Positions 14,608 to 22,177 of a stretch of 49,047 nucleotides of DNA are shown one piece after another; the stretch's first letter is position 1; each line of letters opens with the position of its first letter. The stretch covers positions 1-49,047 of the IMG/VR virus record IMGVR_UViG_3300031951_000259. One strand, written 5' to 3'. The stretch comes from a virus. The translations under genes were made by a program, and so were the position numbers. The notes below the pieces were generated by a model that saw only the letters and a program-made list of their open reading frames with translations, was not told the DNA's origin and did no database searches.

Positions 14608-15512
14608 GTATATTTATATCAATAGCAAGTTATCGTGATCCAGAATTAGTCAGAACTATCAAATCTGCTATTGATAACGCTTTTAATCCAGATCAATTAG
14701 TTTTTTCTGTAATAATACAAGATTTAGAAAAAGATATTCCAGACTTGTCATGGGTAAAAAATTTAAAATTAATAACAATGCATCCAAGAGAAGCAAAAGG
14801 TGCAGGGTATGCCAGATCAATTGCAATGAGCCAGTATGCTGGCGAAGACTATTACTTACAGATAGATTCACATACTATATTTGAAAAAAATTGGGATATG
14901 GAGTGTATCAAACAACATAATTTAGCAAAGTCATTATCTAGAAATGAAAAAATAATACTATCTTACTTTCCAGCACCATTTCATGTTGAGCCAAACAGTT
15001 CAGTATATTTTATTAAAAATGACAAAACTAAACCACCATATTCAACAAGACAAGTGCCGTCTTTAAATAAACGAAACGAATGGACTGCTAAAAGATTAGA
15101 TTTTATAGATACCGAAAGAAAAAATCCAGAGCAGTCGTCCACAGTACTTGCTGGTTTTATTTTCACTTCTGGAAATATTGTAGAAGAGGTTCCATATGAT
15201 CCAGATATTAGTTTTTTTGGAGAAGAGGTTTGTTTTGCTATGAGATCTTGGACTAGAGGATGGGATATATATTCTCCATCAAAAAATATTGTGTATCATT
15301 TTTATAATCGTGCAAACTATAGTAAAATATGGAAAGACAAAAATATAAGAAAACTTTCTTGGAAAGAAATAGAGCAAAAATCAAAAGAAAGACAAAAGTT
15401 AATTTTATGTGGAATTGAGCAAGGTATTTTTGGTGCTGGCCAATATAGACATTTAAGGGCATATGAAAAATTTGCTGGAGTAGATTTCAAAAAAACATAT
15501 GGTTTGACATAA
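14604..15512 (+). CDS. GT-A glycosyltransferase, GlcNAc-transferase-like
   Basis: 302 residues from ATG 14604 (ATGA overlap). N-terminus SIFISIASYRDPELVRTIKSA is the signature of the Skp1-GlcNAc-transferase-like family (PF11397). Asp-x-His DSH in YYLQIDSHTIFE is the nucleotide-sugar/metal motif, and FGEEVCFAMRSWTRGWDIYSP the acceptor-side motif. It may decorate virion protein or surface glycans. The target is unknown. Confidence 0.82.
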   Translation: MSIFISIASYRDPELVRTIKSAIDNAFNPDQLVFSVIIQDLEKDIPDLSWVKNLKLITMHPREAKGAGYARSIAMSQYAGEDYYLQIDSHTIFEKNWDMECIKQHNLAKSLSRNEKIILSYFPAPFHVEPNSSVYFIKNDKTKPPYSTRQVPSLNKRNEWTAKRLDFIDTERKNPEQSSTVLAGFIFTSGNIVEEVPYDPDISFFGEEVCFAMRSWTRGWDIYSPSKNIVYHFYNRANYSKIWKDKNIRKLSWKEIEQKSKERQKLILCGIEQGIFGAGQYRHLRAYEKFAGVDFKKTYGLT

Positions 15513-15532
15513 ACATACAATAGTAGTACAAT
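15504..15532 (+). promoter_or_regulatory. Consensus promoter TTGACA-17-TACAAT
   Basis: TTGACA at 15504-15509, 17 nt, TACAAT at 15527-15532. It overlaps the glycosyltransferase stop and drives ATG 15552 with AAGAGGTG as ribosome binding site. Confidence 0.82.
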
Positions 15533-15551
15533 AGTATTGAAAGAGGTGTTT

Positions 15552-15965
15552 ATGGATATTGTTTATTTTGTTTTAGGAGCTACATCTCTTATATTTTTTT
15601 GGCTGTATATTAATACAAGAAAAAGATTGGTTATTCTTCGGGATGGTTTTCAAAAATTATATGAGTCAAACCAGATATTAAGATCTATTATTGATGAAAA
15701 ACCTACAAAAGAAGAAGAAGATATCCATAAAGAAAATTTTATTAAGTTTTTATCTGATTCTAGAGAGTGGGCCTATGACTATATTGAAAATGTTCAAAAT
15801 GGTATTGAAGGGTTTATAAAAAAAGTAGAGCCATCTATAAAACATTTTAATGAGTATGGATCTGTAGTAGAGGGATCACCTCATTATGGTAGTATGAAGA
15901 TTATTAGTTCCGAGTTTGAAAAGTTAAAGACTTTACTTCCAGAGGAATTTAGTGATAGACGCTAG
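15552..15965 (+). CDS. Membrane-anchored coiled-coil protein
   Basis: 137 residues. ATG 15552 has a good ribosome binding site, better than TTG 15537. One N-terminal TM (IVYFVLGATSLIFFWLYI), then a cytoplasmic helical, charged region (RKRLVILRDGFQKLYESN, EFEKLKTLLPEEFSDRR). Unknown; might be a lysis accessory or membrane-organising protein. Confidence 0.75.
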   Translation: MDIVYFVLGATSLIFFWLYINTRKRLVILRDGFQKLYESNQILRSIIDEKPTKEEEDIHKENFIKFLSDSREWAYDYIENVQNGIEGFIKKVEPSIKHFNEYGSVVEGSPHYGSMKIISSEFEKLKTLLPEEFSDRR

Positions 15966-16140
15966 GGGTATTCCTACATGCGAGTGTCCAAATTGTGGTG
16001 GAACACTATTTAGAGCACTAATTGCATTTGACCCAGAAACGTATACAATAGGGATGTATCATTTAGATATAGAGTGTCATGCTTGTGGTGCTTTTTGTAC
16101 CGCACCTACACCGTTAGATAATCCACAGGGGGAAAAATGA
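15952..16140 (+). CDS. Zinc-ribbon protein (62 aa), GTG start
   Basis: GTG 15952 with AGAGGA at 15941-15946. CECPNCGG and CHACGAF form a four-Cys zinc ribbon. The rest is short beta strands. It overlaps both neighbours. Function unknown. Confidence 0.75.
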   Translation: MIDARGIPTCECPNCGGTLFRALIAFDPETYTIGMYHLDIECHACGAFCTAPTPLDNPQGEK

Positions 16141-16295
16141 AAGAAATATTTTTATCAGTACTAACAGGTTTTGGATGTGGCGTAGTATTCGCAGCATTCA
16201 AATTGCCAGTTCCAGCACCGCCAGTATTTGCAGGGGTGGCAGGAATTATCGGATTATGGGCTGGCTATGCTATACTAATTAGGGTTCTATCCTAG
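16137..16295 (+). CDS. XapX/DUF1427-like membrane protein (52 aa)
   Basis: MKEIFLSVLTGFGCGVVFAAFKLPVPAPPVFAGVAGIIGLWAGY pattern: two TM segments with the LPxPAPP motif between them, the mark of XapX/DUF1427. Start overlaps the upstream stop (ATGA) and has GGGGGAAAAA in front. Role unknown; two-TM layout before another membrane protein would allow a holin role. Confidence 0.8.
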   Translation: MKEIFLSVLTGFGCGVVFAAFKLPVPAPPVFAGVAGIIGLWAGYAILIRVLS

Positions 16296-16304
16296 GAGGA
16301 CAAA

Positions 16305-16556
16305 ATGGAACTAAGTAAGAAAAATAAGGCAATGCTTGCATCATATGCTCGCTCAGTAGTAGGTGCAGCGTCAACTCTATACATTGCTGGAGTAACAGAT
16401 CCAAAGGATCTTTGGGCAGCACTAATTGGTGCTCTTATTCCAGTGGCGGCACGTGCAATTAATCCAAACGATCCAGCATTCGGTCGTTTGCCAAAGGCTT
16501 CTGATGTTGAAGAAGCATTAAAGTCTGCAAAGCCACGAAAGAAGAAGTCTGAGTAA
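16305..16556 (+). CDS. Holin-like small membrane protein
   Basis: 83 residues, AGGAGG ribosome binding site. Two moderately hydrophobic segments (SVVGAASTLYIAGV and LWAALIGALIPVAARAI) joined by DPKD, then NPNDPAFGRLP and a basic tail KPRKKKSE. This layout is common in actinophage proteins annotated as holins. A terminator follows. Confidence 0.72.
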   Translation: MELSKKNKAMLASYARSVVGAASTLYIAGVTDPKDLWAALIGALIPVAARAINPNDPAFGRLPKASDVEEALKSAKPRKKKSE

Positions 16557-16570
16557 ATAGCTCGGCGAAG

Positions 16571-16606
16571 ATAGGGCGTGATCCTTTTGGGTTGCGCCCT
16601 ATTTTA
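16571..16606 (+). terminator. Intrinsic terminator at the right end of the first rightward block
   Basis: 8-bp stem ATAGGGCG (16571-16578) with CGCCCTAT (16595-16602), then TTTAATATTT. It reaches into the end of the convergent glycosyltransferase gene. Confidence 0.85.
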
Positions 16607-17627
16607 ATATTTCAATATATTTATCTTTTAAAATATCAACAGAAAAATTATTATATCCAATATTAAATGCTTTTTGTTTTTGCTCAAATTTATTACTAAC
16701 AACATAATCATCAATTAATTTAGCAAGCATTTTAGGATTACCTTCATATACATCAATTAGAGTTCTTGCTCTAAATTGATCTATCTTGTTAGATTTAACC
16801 AACCATTCTTTTGGAAGCACCGTGTTGTTTGGTGATATATCTGTCATAAAAACTGGTAGTCCAGATAGCAAAGCCTCATTCATTGGAAGGCATAATCCTG
16901 CATACCTTCTTGGAAGAATCATGGCATCAAAACCAGAGTAAAGATCTTCTCTGTTTTCTGGACTTTTGGTATCTATAGACAAACGACTATCTTTTATATC
17001 AATATTAAGTTCAGACTGAGATTTTATTACAATTTCATAATCTGTTTTAGAATATTTAAGCATCTCAACTATTGTATTTGTTCCATTACGATCTAAATGT
17101 GCTGCTTTTCCACCTACATGCAATAATCTTTTATAGTCTTTACTTAAGTTATTAGCCTTTACCTTAGCAAAATTTTCATGGGTAGTTGGAGGTGGTAGGT
17201 GAATAACCCTAGACTTACTCCCAAAAGCCTCTGTAACGGCCTCAAAACCCCATAAACTGGGTGCTAGAAGAACGTCTGGAAGATCCAACTCTGGCCTCTG
17301 TAGATTGTCTAAAAACTCATAATTATATTGAAGTACTGTTTTGACATTTCTTTTTCTAGCTAAACTAATAAAGTCTTTATTATAAAATGTTTCACAAGAT
17401 AATACGACATCAAGACCACGAAGAAATATATTTATATCGCTAGGTTTTGGAAAACCACGAACATGTTGGCAATCATATTTCTCATACCACTCTGGATGTT
17501 GTTTATTTTTATTGAATGATGTAGAGTTTATAAGCATAACCTTTGTAGGGTTAAGCATGTCTACTAATTCTTTTGTTTGATTACCAAGACCAGTATTATC
17601 TGATCTAGCAATTATTCCTAACTTCAT
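16599..17627 (-). CDS. GT-B glycosyltransferase (family 4-type)
   Basis: 342 residues from ATG 17627 (MKLGIIARSDNTGLGNQTKEL). N-terminal Rossmann domain with GLGNQT loop; C-terminal domain with LLHVGGKAAH, and the nucleotide-sugar motif PRRYAGLCLPMNEALLSGLPVFMTD. Overlaps the FkbM gene by one base (TAATG), so they are translationally coupled. Likely modifies a surface or virion glycan. A longer start at 17666 would overlap the methyltransferase. Confidence 0.85.
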   Translation of the reverse strand: MKLGIIARSDNTGLGNQTKELVDMLNPTKVMLINSTSFNKNKQHPEWYEKYDCQHVRGFPKPSDINIFLRGLDVVLSCETFYNKDFISLARKRNVKTVLQYNYEFLDNLQRPELDLPDVLLAPSLWGFEAVTEAFGSKSRVIHLPPPTTHENFAKVKANNLSKDYKRLLHVGGKAAHLDRNGTNTIVEMLKYSKTDYEIVIKSQSELNIDIKDSRLSIDTKSPENREDLYSGFDAMILPRRYAGLCLPMNEALLSGLPVFMTDISPNNTVLPKEWLVKSNKIDQFRARTLIDVYEGNPKMLAKLIDDYVVSNKFEQKQKAFNIGYNNFSVDILKDKYIEILK

Positions 17628-18283
17628 TAATAGAGCCACGCCCAAATCATACCGCCACGTTCCCAAGATCCCATGGTGCGGACATGATGTGTTTCTGAAA
17701 GCTTTTGCACCATTTCACCCATTTGTCTACCAGAGCGAATGTCAAACTCCATAGTAATGTATTTACACTTGTTAAGGTTTTCTTTTGAGGCACCAAGAAT
17801 AATTTCTGTCTCTGCTCCCTCAACATCTATTTTTAATACATCAACTTCGTTAATATGATATAGCATAAAGAAATTATCAAGCGGCATAACTTCTACTTCT
17901 GCACCAAACATGCCATCATCTTTAATGCTTGATCCACCACCACTATCATGAATCACTGCAGTGCCTTTAAAATCACTAATAGCATATGGGCAAGTATATA
18001 TTTTATCTTCCATTTTATTTATTTCAATATTACGTTTTAAAGCTTCAAGATTATGTGGCTCAGGTTCAATAGCATAAACAGTAGCGCCATGATGAGCAGC
18101 ATATACAGAGAATGCACCGATATTTGCCCCAATATCAATAACTACACCACCCCTATTGAAATGAGTGTCTTTAACCTCATAAACATTTTCTTGCCAAATT
18201 TCTCTTACTACAATTTGATCTGTTTCATACTCATCTCTTAAATCAAATTTAACAAGGCTTGCAATTGGAACGGTATATATCAT
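17627..18283 (-). CDS. FkbM-family SAM-dependent methyltransferase
   Basis: 218 residues. Methyltransferase motif I VVIDIGANIGAFSVYAA, YAIEPEPHNLEALKRNI as motif II, and VDVLKIDVEGAETEIILGA, the FkbM signature. Family members O-methylate sugars, including LPS and glycopeptide sugars, so capping of a glycan made by the flanking glycosyltransferases is likely. Start overlaps the upstream gene. Confidence 0.88.
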   Translation of the reverse strand: MIYTVPIASLVKFDLRDEYETDQIVVREIWQENVYEVKDTHFNRGGVVIDIGANIGAFSVYAAHHGATVYAIEPEPHNLEALKRNIEINKMEDKIYTCPYAISDFKGTAVIHDSGGGSSIKDDGMFGAEVEVMPLDNFFMLYHINEVDVLKIDVEGAETEIILGASKENLNKCKYITMEFDIRSGRQMGEMVQKLSETHHVRTMGSWERGGMIWAWLY

Positions 18284-19221
18284 ATTTTTAACTCCTTAAG
18301 TATTTGTTCCCATCTATTTTTATATGTATATTTGCTTTTAACTAGTTCATGACCTGCTTTTCGTATTGTTTCACGCTCTTCATCATGCTTTAAGTAATAG
18401 TCAATAAGTTGTTTTAGTTGTTTAAAGTTTCCATATTCATAAAATACAAGATGTTTTTTATCTTCAAACTCTCTTTCCATACCTTTAACATATGGATGAA
18501 TTATAAAACCACCACGCCCCATTGTTTCATAAACACGATCAGACCAGTAATTTGGGTAATTAAAATTAATACATAGGGTATCCCCAACTACAACTTTTGA
18601 TGTTGCATACAATTTATTTAATACTGGTCCACGTATAGCTGGTTTTCCACCGCTTCCGTAGTGCTCAAATTTATCACCATAGGTTTCCTCTAACCAGTCA
18701 ATTAGCTTAGGTCTATATTCCCATTCTGGATGGTATCTTTTGCTACCAACAAAAACAACGTCATGTGTTTTAGGATATTCTTTTAAATAGCACTCTTTAT
18801 CATAAACCCCAGCAGGGACGTAGTGTCCAACTACTTTTGTTTTAGTATTAAACCAATCAGCCATCTTGCTATCAACAGTAAAAAAATGACCAATGTGTTT
18901 ATAAACAGGGTGTGTGTTTAAATCTTTTTGTCTTTGTAAACCAAACCAAAGGTCAAGATGATATGTCATTGTTGGAATACCATAATCAGATAGAGTTTTT
19001 AATACTCTGTCCATTTCAAATTTGCCAGGAGTTCTCCAACCATGGGTATGAACCCACACAAGAAGATCTGAGTCAATAGAATATTTTAGTATTTCTTCAC
19101 TTTTGGCTTCAGACTCTTGAAGTCTTATAACCTTATGACCCATAGATTCCAGGGTATTGGCATGATGTGTCTCACTAGTATAGTCAACACGAAAATTACC
19201 TAAGAATACTATTTTTGCCAA
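18280..19221 (-). CDS. GT-B glycosyltransferase (CgeB/Glyco_trans_1_2 type), TTG start
   Basis: 313 residues. TTG 19221 has AAAGGGGTAG 4-5 nt upstream. MAKIVFLGNFRVDYTSETHHANTL is a glycosyltransferase N-terminus with HH acceptor loop. The C-terminal motif SDRVYETMGRGGFIIHP...KHLVFYEYGNFKQLKQLIDYYL is characteristic of the CgeB/Glyco_trans_1_2 group. Overlaps the FkbM gene by 4 nt. Confidence 0.85.
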   Translation of the reverse strand: MAKIVFLGNFRVDYTSETHHANTLESMGHKVIRLQESEAKSEEILKYSIDSDLLVWVHTHGWRTPGKFEMDRVLKTLSDYGIPTMTYHLDLWFGLQRQKDLNTHPVYKHIGHFFTVDSKMADWFNTKTKVVGHYVPAGVYDKECYLKEYPKTHDVVFVGSKRYHPEWEYRPKLIDWLEETYGDKFEHYGSGGKPAIRGPVLNKLYATSKVVVGDTLCINFNYPNYWSDRVYETMGRGGFIIHPYVKGMEREFEDKKHLVFYEYGNFKQLKQLIDYYLKHDEERETIRKAGHELVKSKYTYKNRWEQILKELKI

Positions 19222-19223
19222 GA

Positions 19224-19373
19224 CTACCCCTTTTTATTGATAACATCAATTATAGCATTAACGTACTTATCGTAATCAATTTCAATGATTGAATTTTGAG
19301 AATCTATTTTGTGTATTTTAATATCTTTGCCAATTTGAAATAATATACTTTTAATTTCTTCTTCTAACGACAT
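19224..19373 (-). CDS. Small protein (49 aa), leaderless first gene of the glycosylation operon
   Basis: MSLEEEIKSILFQIGKDIKIHK... ends at TAG 2 nt upstream of the glycosyltransferase TTG. Acidic helix plus a strand (SIIEIDYDKYVNAIIDV). Family unknown. Its -10 is 6 nt from the ATG. Confidence 0.7.
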   Translation of the reverse strand: MSLEEEIKSILFQIGKDIKIHKIDSQNSIIEIDYDKYVNAIIDVINKKG

Positions 19374-19379
19374 GCAATG

Positions 19380-19388
19380 ATTATATCA
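19380..19388 (-). promoter_or_regulatory. Leaderless promoter TGA-TATAAT
   Basis: On the minus strand, TATAAT (19385-19380) lies 6 nt before ATG 19373. Drives the glycosylation operon and starts 5 nt from the tRNA-Glu 3' end. Confidence 0.75.
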
Positions 19389-19392
19389 TTGG

Positions 19393-19464
19393 CAGCACTA
19401 ACGGGAATCGAACCCGTCTTTCCGCCGTGAAAGGGCGATGTCCTAACCGATAGACGATAGTGCC
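19393..19464 (-). tRNA. tRNA-Glu (TTC)
   Basis: Minus strand: acceptor GGCACTA with TAGTGCT (first pair G-U), anticodon stem TCGCC/GGCGG (one mismatch-free stem), loop CTTTCAC giving TTC, T-arm ACGGG-TTCGATT-CCCGT, discriminator G. Confidence 0.92.
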
Positions 19465-19467
19465 ATG

Positions 19468-19541
19468 CGATCCATATCGGACTTGAACCGACGACCTCTA
19501 CCGTGACAGGGTAGCGCTCTAACCAACTGAGCTAATGGACC
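19468..19541 (-). tRNA. tRNA-Asp (GTC)
   Basis: Minus strand: acceptor GGTCCAT/ATGGATC, D-arm GCTC...GAGC, anticodon loop CTGTCAC (GTC), T-arm GTCGG-TTCAAGT-CCGAT, discriminator G. Separated from tRNA-Glu by 3 nt. Confidence 0.92.
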
Positions 19542-19707
19542 TTGTATGCCAGTCACGTTATCTGTTTTTACAGCGAATATAACTACTGGCTCTACTCCCT
19601 AGACAACGATTCCAGCGGACACTCTCGACAAGTGCAATCCACCATCTATGCCAGCGACATTTTCGGGGCAGTTGTATCTATCCTGAGTCGAATCTAGATA
19701 GACCTTG
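19542..19707 (-). other. 166-nt spacer between tRNAs, structured and unexplained
   Basis: No gene and no standard tRNA could be folded here. It is richer in GC than its surroundings and holds short inverted repeats such as TCTATC/GATAGA near 19677-19703. It is flanked by tRNA-Asp and tRNA-Met, so it would be part of the tRNA transcript. Confidence 0.4.
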
Positions 19708-19781
19708 TGGAACAAGTAGGACTTGAACCTACGACGACCCGATTATGAGTCGGGGGCTCTAACCAACTGAGCTATTGTTCC
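19708..19781 (-). tRNA. tRNA with CAT anticodon (Met, or Ile2)
   Basis: Minus strand: perfect acceptor GGAACAA/TTGTTCC, anticodon stem CCCGA/TCGGG, loop CTCATAA, T-arm GTAGG-TTCAAGT-CCTAC, discriminator A. It lacks the initiator GGG/CCC stem pairs next to the loop, so it is elongator Met or an Ile tRNA that needs lysidine. Confidence 0.9.
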
Positions 19782-19791
19782 TTAATTTATT

Positions 19792-19953
19792 TTAATTTGT
19801 CTTTATAGCTGAAATTCTTTTCCAGCATTTAACACATGTTACGTAAGTTAAACCAGTAAATGGACAAGAAGATTTATTGGTTTCTATATGCTTGCATACT
19901 TTTTGTTTAATTATCATTGGCATAGACTTAATTAAATATATAAAAAAACTCAT
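19792..19953 (-). CDS. Small Cys/His protein (53 aa)
   Basis: N-terminal hydrophobic basic stretch (SFFIYLIKSMPMIIKQ), then VCKHIE, SCPFTGLTYVTCVKCWKRI: Cys20, His22, Cys30, Cys40 and Cys43 could bind zinc. It lies 9 nt downstream of the DUF6065-like gene with AGGA in between, so they share a transcript. Unknown function. Confidence 0.65.
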   Translation of the reverse strand: MSFFIYLIKSMPMIIKQKVCKHIETNKSSCPFTGLTYVTCVKCWKRISAIKTN

Positions 19954-19962
19954 TTATTTTTC

Positions 19963-20670
19963 CTAATCATACGATTTTTTATTCCATATATTATTTTTGT
20001 ACCACCCAGATATCACTGAATTACTTTTTTTCAAATAAACCTGTGCAGACTCAACTAAGTTATTCTTTTTTTCTAAAATCCAGTTTTCATTTTTAAATGG
20101 AATAATTTGCATTATAGGTGTTCCCTTTGTTAATATTCCGTCAAAGTTATTTTGCAATATAAAGGGTGCCTGACCACCTGCTGGAATTATCCATCCACTA
20201 TCTATAATACCAGTAAGGGTAATAAATGGCAAATCAAATCTATTAAAAGGATGAGTAACTAAAACACTATATCCTTTTGGAATTTCTATTGCTAATGGAA
20301 AGTTCCATGCAAATTCATTTTTATAAAAACCATTTGGCTTTTGAACGTAACTCATTTCAATGTCTCTATTTAAAATTGCTGGATCACCATAATGGTTAGC
20401 TGTCAAAAATGGATTTCCCAACGAATCTTTTGTTATTACAACATCGTGTGCCAGAGTAACAATGTATCCAGAAATTAAAGCATCTAAAAATGGAATACAG
20501 TTTTTTAAAGTTTTTCTTAGTTTGGGGTTGGGCGGAGAAACTAATATACCATCCTGCCATTTTGGTATATCTTTATACCATTTTGGTATTAATTTTTTAG
20601 CAGGAACCAAGTTGTCTGGATATATATCTATTGCCGACTCAAAGTTAATTATATTTTTTTTCTTAAACAT
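19963..20670 (-). CDS. DUF6065-like protein, paralogue 2 of 4
   Basis: 235 residues. LIPKWYKDIPKW, NCIPFLDALISGYIVTL, IPKGYSVLVTHPFNRFDLPFITL, TGIIDSGW and KGTPIMQIIPFKNENW line up one to one with paralogue 1 (13171-13887) across the whole length. The conserved Cys, Pro-Phe-Leu-Asp, THPxNRxDLPF and GTPIxQIIPFK blocks are kept. Family function unknown. It heads a two-gene unit with 19792-19953. Confidence 0.8.
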   Translation of the reverse strand: MFKKKNIINFESAIDIYPDNLVPAKKLIPKWYKDIPKWQDGILVSPPNPKLRKTLKNCIPFLDALISGYIVTLAHDVVITKDSLGNPFLTANHYGDPAILNRDIEMSYVQKPNGFYKNEFAWNFPLAIEIPKGYSVLVTHPFNRFDLPFITLTGIIDSGWIIPAGGQAPFILQNNFDGILTKGTPIMQIIPFKNENWILEKKNNLVESAQVYLKKSNSVISGWYKNNIWNKKSYD

Positions 20671-20683
20671 TTTTACCTATATT

Positions 20684-21013
20684 CTAGTAGAAACTATCTC
20701 CACACGCACATCCTCCTTGTGCATTTGGATTATCGATAGTAAAACCTTGTTTTTCAATTGTATTAATAAAATCTAGTGTTGCTCCTTCTAAATAAGGCAA
20801 AGACATTTTGTCTATTCTTACATCAAATTTTTCAAATCTCAATAAATGATCTTCTAGTTTATTTTCATAGTCAAAGTAAGTTTGATATTTTAATCCTGAA
20901 CATCCGCCAGGCTGTACAGATATTCTTAAAAAAATAAATTGATGTGGATTTGTTATCTTATATTCATCAATGAGTTCTGATATTTTGTTTTTTGCATTTT
21001 CTGTAAAAGTCAT
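20684..21013 (-). CDS. IscA/ErpA/HesB-like A-type iron-sulfur carrier
   Basis: 109 residues from ATG 21013, overlapping the upstream stop (TGATG). MTFTENAKNKISELI start, VQPGGCSGLKY with Cys38, and GGCACGDSF with Cys102 and Cys104 give the three conserved cluster ligands. A-type carriers deliver Fe-S clusters to client proteins. Phage copies are known, mostly in cyano- and pelagiphages. Clients here could be WhiB (12885) and other Fe-S proteins. Confidence 0.9.
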   Translation of the reverse strand: MTFTENAKNKISELIDEYKITNPHQFIFLRISVQPGGCSGLKYQTYFDYENKLEDHLLRFEKFDVRIDKMSLPYLEGATLDFINTIEKQGFTIDNPNAQGGCACGDSFY

Positions 21014-21273
21014 CACATTACATCACCATCTTCTTCAATGTCTATTTCGTAAAAAGTTCCATATTTATCGTAGATAGGCCAAAAGGTATCCCATAAAAAT
21101 AGATTTACTTTATATTTCCAACCTGTATATCCTGCATCTTCCATATAGGATATATCAAGCAATCCTTTGGAGGCTATTGATCCTGCTATATTTGCAATCC
21201 ACCGAAGCGGAGGACGAGATTTATCTACCCTCGTCGTCCTCCACTCTCCGATGAAGTCATCTTCATGACGCAT
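21013..21273 (-). CDS. Unknown Trp/Asp-rich protein (86 aa)
   Basis: MRHEDDFIGEWRTTRVDKSRPPLRW..., with ISYMEDAGYTGWKYKVNLFLWDTFW and an acidic tail EIDIEEDGDVM. Lies in the SSB/IscA operon, 3 nt from SSB, coupled to IscA. No family recognised. Confidence 0.7.
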   Translation of the reverse strand: MRHEDDFIGEWRTTRVDKSRPPLRWIANIAGSIASKGLLDISYMEDAGYTGWKYKVNLFLWDTFWPIYDKYGTFYEIDIEEDGDVM

Positions 21274-21276
21274 ATT

Positions 21277-21657
21277 TTACTTCCACGGATCTTCAGTGGA
21301 TGCTGTCATTGCCATTGCTGGCGATACATTCTTTGAAAGGCTATAGGAAGTTACTCCAATAGATTCCCCCCGCACATCATATGAGCTACGTGTTGAGCCG
21401 TCTGTTTTGTCTGTCCAAGTATCTTGATAAATGGTTCCACGAATAATTACTTCCTGGCCCTTCTTCACCGTAGACATTGCCTGTTCAGCAGCTTTATTCC
21501 ACATCTTAACTGTCCACCAAGATGTGTCTTTATCTACCCACTCACCATTTGCATTCTTTACACGATCACTTGTAACAACACGGAAACGAACTCCCTTGTC
21601 ACCGATCTTTTCTGGATCTGTGCCTAGACGACCTACTAATGTAATTTCTGGATTCAT
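21277..21657 (-). CDS. ssb: Single-stranded DNA-binding protein
   Basis: 126 residues. OB-fold SSB core: MNPEITLVGRLGTDPE, KGVRFRVVTSDRVKNANGEWVDKDTSWWTVKMWNKAAEQA, KKGQEVIIRGTIYQDTWTDKTDGS and SSYDVRGESIGV. The Trp-rich strand fits DNA stacking. The tail is short and ends TEDPWK rather than DDDIPF, so it would not use the standard host acidic-tip contacts. Covers ssDNA at the phage replication fork. Confidence 0.9.
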   Translation of the reverse strand: MNPEITLVGRLGTDPEKIGDKGVRFRVVTSDRVKNANGEWVDKDTSWWTVKMWNKAAEQAMSTVKKGQEVIIRGTIYQDTWTDKTDGSTRSSYDVRGESIGVTSYSLSKNVSPAMAMTASTEDPWK

Positions 21658-21723
21658 GCTCTCTCTTTTCTCTATAGTTACGCTTTTCCAGCTTTATCAG
21701 TTTACCATAACAAAATGGCTATG

Positions 21724-21891
21724 TCAAGAAACAATAATACCAAGAAGAAATCCAATAATAAAAGGAGCTAAAATTATTACACCTATATATTTTCTTTCAA
21801 CATATTGTCTAATGACATCATTAGCAATATCTTGTTCTACTTCAACCCAATTATTATCAATATCTTTTGTAAAATATTTATATTTTTTCAC
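21724..21891 (-). CDS. Small membrane-tail protein (55 aa), GTG start
   Basis: GTG 21891 overlaps the previous stop (GTGA). Charged N-terminal part (KYKYFTKDIDNNWVEVEQDI) and a C-terminal TM (YIGVIILAPFIIGFLLGIIVS). Unknown. Confidence 0.6.
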   Translation of the reverse strand: MKKYKYFTKDIDNNWVEVEQDIANDVIRQYVERKYIGVIILAPFIIGFLLGIIVS

Positions 21892-22073
21892 TTCTTGCCT
21901 CTAGCAATATTAGCTGCCATCATTCTCATACCAAGTGCATTCGTAATACTTGTTTCAATCTCTATTGATTCAATTTCTCTAGCAATAGACTCTCGTACCT
22001 GCTTGACGACATTGTGAGTACCGTCACAATTTCCCTCCGTATCTCTTGTAAAACTACATTTACATTTTCCCAT
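21888..22073 (-). CDS. Small protein with a CDGSH-like Cys3His motif (61 aa)
   Basis: MGKCKCSFTRDTEGNCDGTHN: Cys4, Cys6, Cys16 and His20 in the order Cys-x-Cys-x9-Cys-Asp-Gly-Thr-His. mitoNEET-type CDGSH 2Fe-2S domains have Cys-x-Cys-x8-Cys-x3-His, so this is one residue longer and lacks the usual Pro. A helical tail follows (VVKQVRESIAREIESIE...ANIARGKK). Overlaps the zinc finger upstream. Could be a mini Fe-S or a zinc protein. Confidence 0.7.
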   Translation of the reverse strand: MGKCKCSFTRDTEGNCDGTHNVVKQVRESIAREIESIEIETSITNALGMRMMAANIARGKK

Positions 22074-22176
22074 TATGTTCCTTCTTGTGTCTACTTAAAG
22101 TGTCATGAGCAAATATACCCCAACGCACCTCAATTTCTTTTGAACAAATATAACATATAACAACTTTGTTACTCAT
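22060..22176 (-). CDS. C2H2-type zinc-finger microprotein, copy A (38 aa)
   Basis: VVICYICSKEIEVRWGIFAHDTLSRHKKEH: Cys-x-x-Cys with two His spaced like a C2H2 finger. It is nearly identical to the product of 23405-23521. Overlaps the next gene by 14 nt, just as the other copy overlaps its own neighbour. Confidence 0.72.
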   Translation of the reverse strand: MSNKVVICYICSKEIEVRWGIFAHDTLSRHKKEHNGKM

Positions 22177-22177
22177 G

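Noticed and set aside
19708-19781. Initiator tRNA-Met
   Set aside because: The anticodon stem CCCGA/TCGGG lacks the GGG/CCC pairs at 29-31 and 39-41 expected for an initiator.
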